A stretch of DNA of 9,818 bases from JBIQLO01 sp044464175 (GTDB taxonomy: Bacteria; Planctomycetota; Phycisphaerae; Tepidisphaerales; Tepidisphaeraceae): assembly GCA_044464175.1 (NCBI GenBank), contig JBIQLO010000154.1:1-9818 (forward strand), read 5' to 3'. Position numbers and translations under genes: made by a program. Within the stretch, counting starts at the first letter, position 1. The number at the start of each line of letters is the position of its first letter. The notes below the pieces were generated by a model. It saw only the letters and a program-made list of their open reading frames with translations, had not been told where the DNA came from and searched no databases. Below are positions 8,581 to 9,818 of the stretch, in pieces.

Positions 8581-9818
8581 GAATCCCCTCGACATCATTT
8601 GCCAGCCGAACGTCCCGATGCCCATGCGCGACGGGACGGTGCTGCGGGCCAATATCTATCGGCCCGCCGGAGACCAGCGTCTTCCCGCGCTGCTGATGCG
8701 CACCCCCTACGGCAAACCGCCGCCGAGGGACAGTGCCAACGCCATGCGCTACGCCCGTGCCGGGTATGTCATGGCGTGCCAGGACATGCGGGGGCGCTAC
8801 GCCTCCGACGGCGTTCACACCAATTTCCTGATTCCCGCGCCCCAGGAGGCGGAGGATGGATACGACAGCGTCGAGTGGATGGCGGCGCAGCCCTGGTGCG
8901 ATGGCAACGTCGGCACGCTGGGCGCCTCCTATTGTGCCTGGGCGCAATGGATGGGCGCGAAATTGCGCCCGCCCCATCTGCGGGCGATGGCGGCGATCTC
9001 CATTCCGCCGGAGTTGAGGGATGTGGATTGGCCCGGCGCGTTTCGTCCGGGGCGGCGGCTGCATTGGCTGCTGACGGCGATCGCGCCGGATCTCCGCCGG
9101 CGCAGCGGGGAGCCGGGGGTCACGACGCCGGCCGAGGCGATCCGGAACTGGGAGGAGCTGGAGCATGGCGCCTGGATCGGCATGCTTCCCTGGTCCCAGC
9201 TGCCGGACCGCCTTCCGGGCGGGCTGGGCGAGGCGCTGAGGCAATGGCTGAGCGATCCGGGCGCGCCGCTCTGGAAACTGGACGAGGCCTGGGGCGAGAT
9301 CGAGGCGCCCAATCTCGACCTCACCGGCTGGTACGATCACTGCAACGGCACCATTGCCCATCTACCCGGGATGCAGCGGCACGCCCGTTCCGCGGCGGCG
9401 CGGGAGCAGACGCGCCTGGTCATCGGCCCCTGGTCGCACGTGACGCTGGGGGCGCGCAAGGTGGGTGACGTGGACTTCGGCGCGGCGGCCGAGGTGGATC
9501 AGGTCGACCTGCTCATCCGCTGGTTCGACCATTGGCTTAAGGGGATCGACAACGGGATCAACCGCGAGCCGGCGGTGCGCTATTTCGTGATGGGATCGGG
9601 GCAATGGCGCAGCGCCCCGACCTGGCCGCCGCCGGAGGCGCAACCGCTGTCGCTCTATCTGCGCCAAGAGGGGAGGCTCTCCGACCGGCCGGGGGGCGAG
9701 GAGCCGCCGGATGCCTATCGCTATGATCCGTGCGATCCGGTTCCTTCCCTCTGGTCGGGGCGGTATTTCACCCAGCCCTCCGATCGCCGCCGGCTGGATC
9801 ACCGTGGCGACATTCTTC
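8579..9818 (+). CDS. CocE/NonD family alpha/beta hydrolase (X-Pro dipeptidyl-peptidase S15-like; 3' partial)
   Basis: The frame runs from ATG 8579 to the window edge (413 codons), covering the catalytic alpha/beta domain and the start of the C-terminal jelly-roll domain. The start region VPMPMRDGTVLRANIYRP, then RTPYGK and QDMRGRYASDG, are characteristic of CocE/S15 hydrolases (esterases, acylases or peptidases acting on acyl groups). The nucleophile box is GASYCA with Ser117; Tyr44 (RTPY) is the likely oxyanion residue, Asp253 (GWYD) the acid and His287 (GPWSH) the base. Ser117, His287 and Tyr44 carry the same numbers as in Rhodococcus cocaine esterase, which supports this start. The nucleophile box has Cys where Gly is common (SYxG). 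There is no signal peptide, so it is probably cytoplasmic. No Shine-Dalgarno sequence is well spaced (AAGAGGA at 8548-8554 is 24 bases away); an alternative in-frame GTG lies at 8531. The natural substrate is unknown. Confidence 0.88.
   Translation, partial: MNPLDIICQPNVPMPMRDGTVLRANIYRPAGDQRLPALLMRTPYGKPPPRDSANAMRYARAGYVMACQDMRGRYASDGVHTNFLIPAPQEAEDGYDSVEWMAAQPWCDGNVGTLGASYCAWAQWMGAKLRPPHLRAMAAISIPPELRDVDWPGAFRPGRRLHWLLTAIAPDLRRRSGEPGVTTPAEAIRNWEELEHGAWIGMLPWSQLPDRLPGGLGEALRQWLSDPGAPLWKLDEAWGEIEAPNLDLTGWYDHCNGTIAHLPGMQRHARSAAAREQTRLVIGPWSHVTLGARKVGDVDFGAAAEVDQVDLLIRWFDHWLKGIDNGINREPAVRYFVMGSGQWRSAPTWPPPEAQPLSLYLRQEGRLSDRPGGEEPPDAYRYDPCDPVPSLWSGRYFTQPSDRRRLDHRGDIL

Overview
The window is a compact, GC-rich bacterial segment. 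It holds nine protein genes and no RNA gene, CRISPR array, transposase or phage gene that I can see. The first seven genes (1-7103) all read on the + strand and look like one respiratory or nitrogen-oxide gene cluster. A convergent secreted beta-helix protein (7137-8453, - strand) follows, then a divergent CocE-type alpha/beta hydrolase that runs off the right edge (8579-9818). The high GC content, the secreted beta-helix protein and the mixed accessory redox gene set would fit a Planctomycetota/PVC-type or similar environmental bacterium, but no phylogenetic marker is present and this assignment is a guess.

Region 1-5111 encodes the core. It starts with the 3' part of an NnrS-like membrane protein carrying a soluble tail of two DUF1858-like repeats and a Cys/His-rich end. 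A six-helix cytochrome b-like membrane subunit with a C-terminal zinc-ribbon-like domain follows. Next are a 755-residue molybdenum-bisMGD oxidoreductase with an N-terminal [4Fe-4S] site and a Cys170 metal ligand in a nitrate-reductase-type context, and a DmsB/NrfC-type subunit with four [4Fe-4S] clusters. Neither the catalytic nor the iron-sulfur subunit has a Tat or Sec signal, so this looks like a cytoplasm-facing, quinol-linked reductase, most likely acting on nitrate. The substrate is inferred, not shown.

Region 5211-7103 adds a Tat-anchored Rieske [2Fe-2S] protein, a 76-residue two-helix membrane protein and a ten-helix TDT/TehA/SLAC1-type channel. A simple working model is that the membrane cytochrome b passes quinol electrons through the four-cluster subunit to the Mo enzyme. 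The Rieske and small membrane proteins would connect the complex to the outer side of the membrane, the channel would move nitrate or nitrite (SLAC1-type channels conduct such anions), and the NnrS-like protein would deal with nitric-oxide stress. Genes 1/2 and 5/6 overlap by ATGA, and genes 2/3 abut. Two 99-base gaps (before the iron-sulfur gene and before the Rieske gene) hold strong inverted repeats.

The right part (7137-9818) seems unrelated: a secreted right-handed parallel beta-helix protein and a cytoplasmic CocE/NonD hydrolase transcribed divergently from a 125-base spacer.

The best candidate for an underdescribed system is the combination of an inward-facing Mo reductase, zinc-ribbon cytochrome b, outward-facing Rieske, mini membrane protein and anion channel, with no bc1-type cytochrome b in sight.
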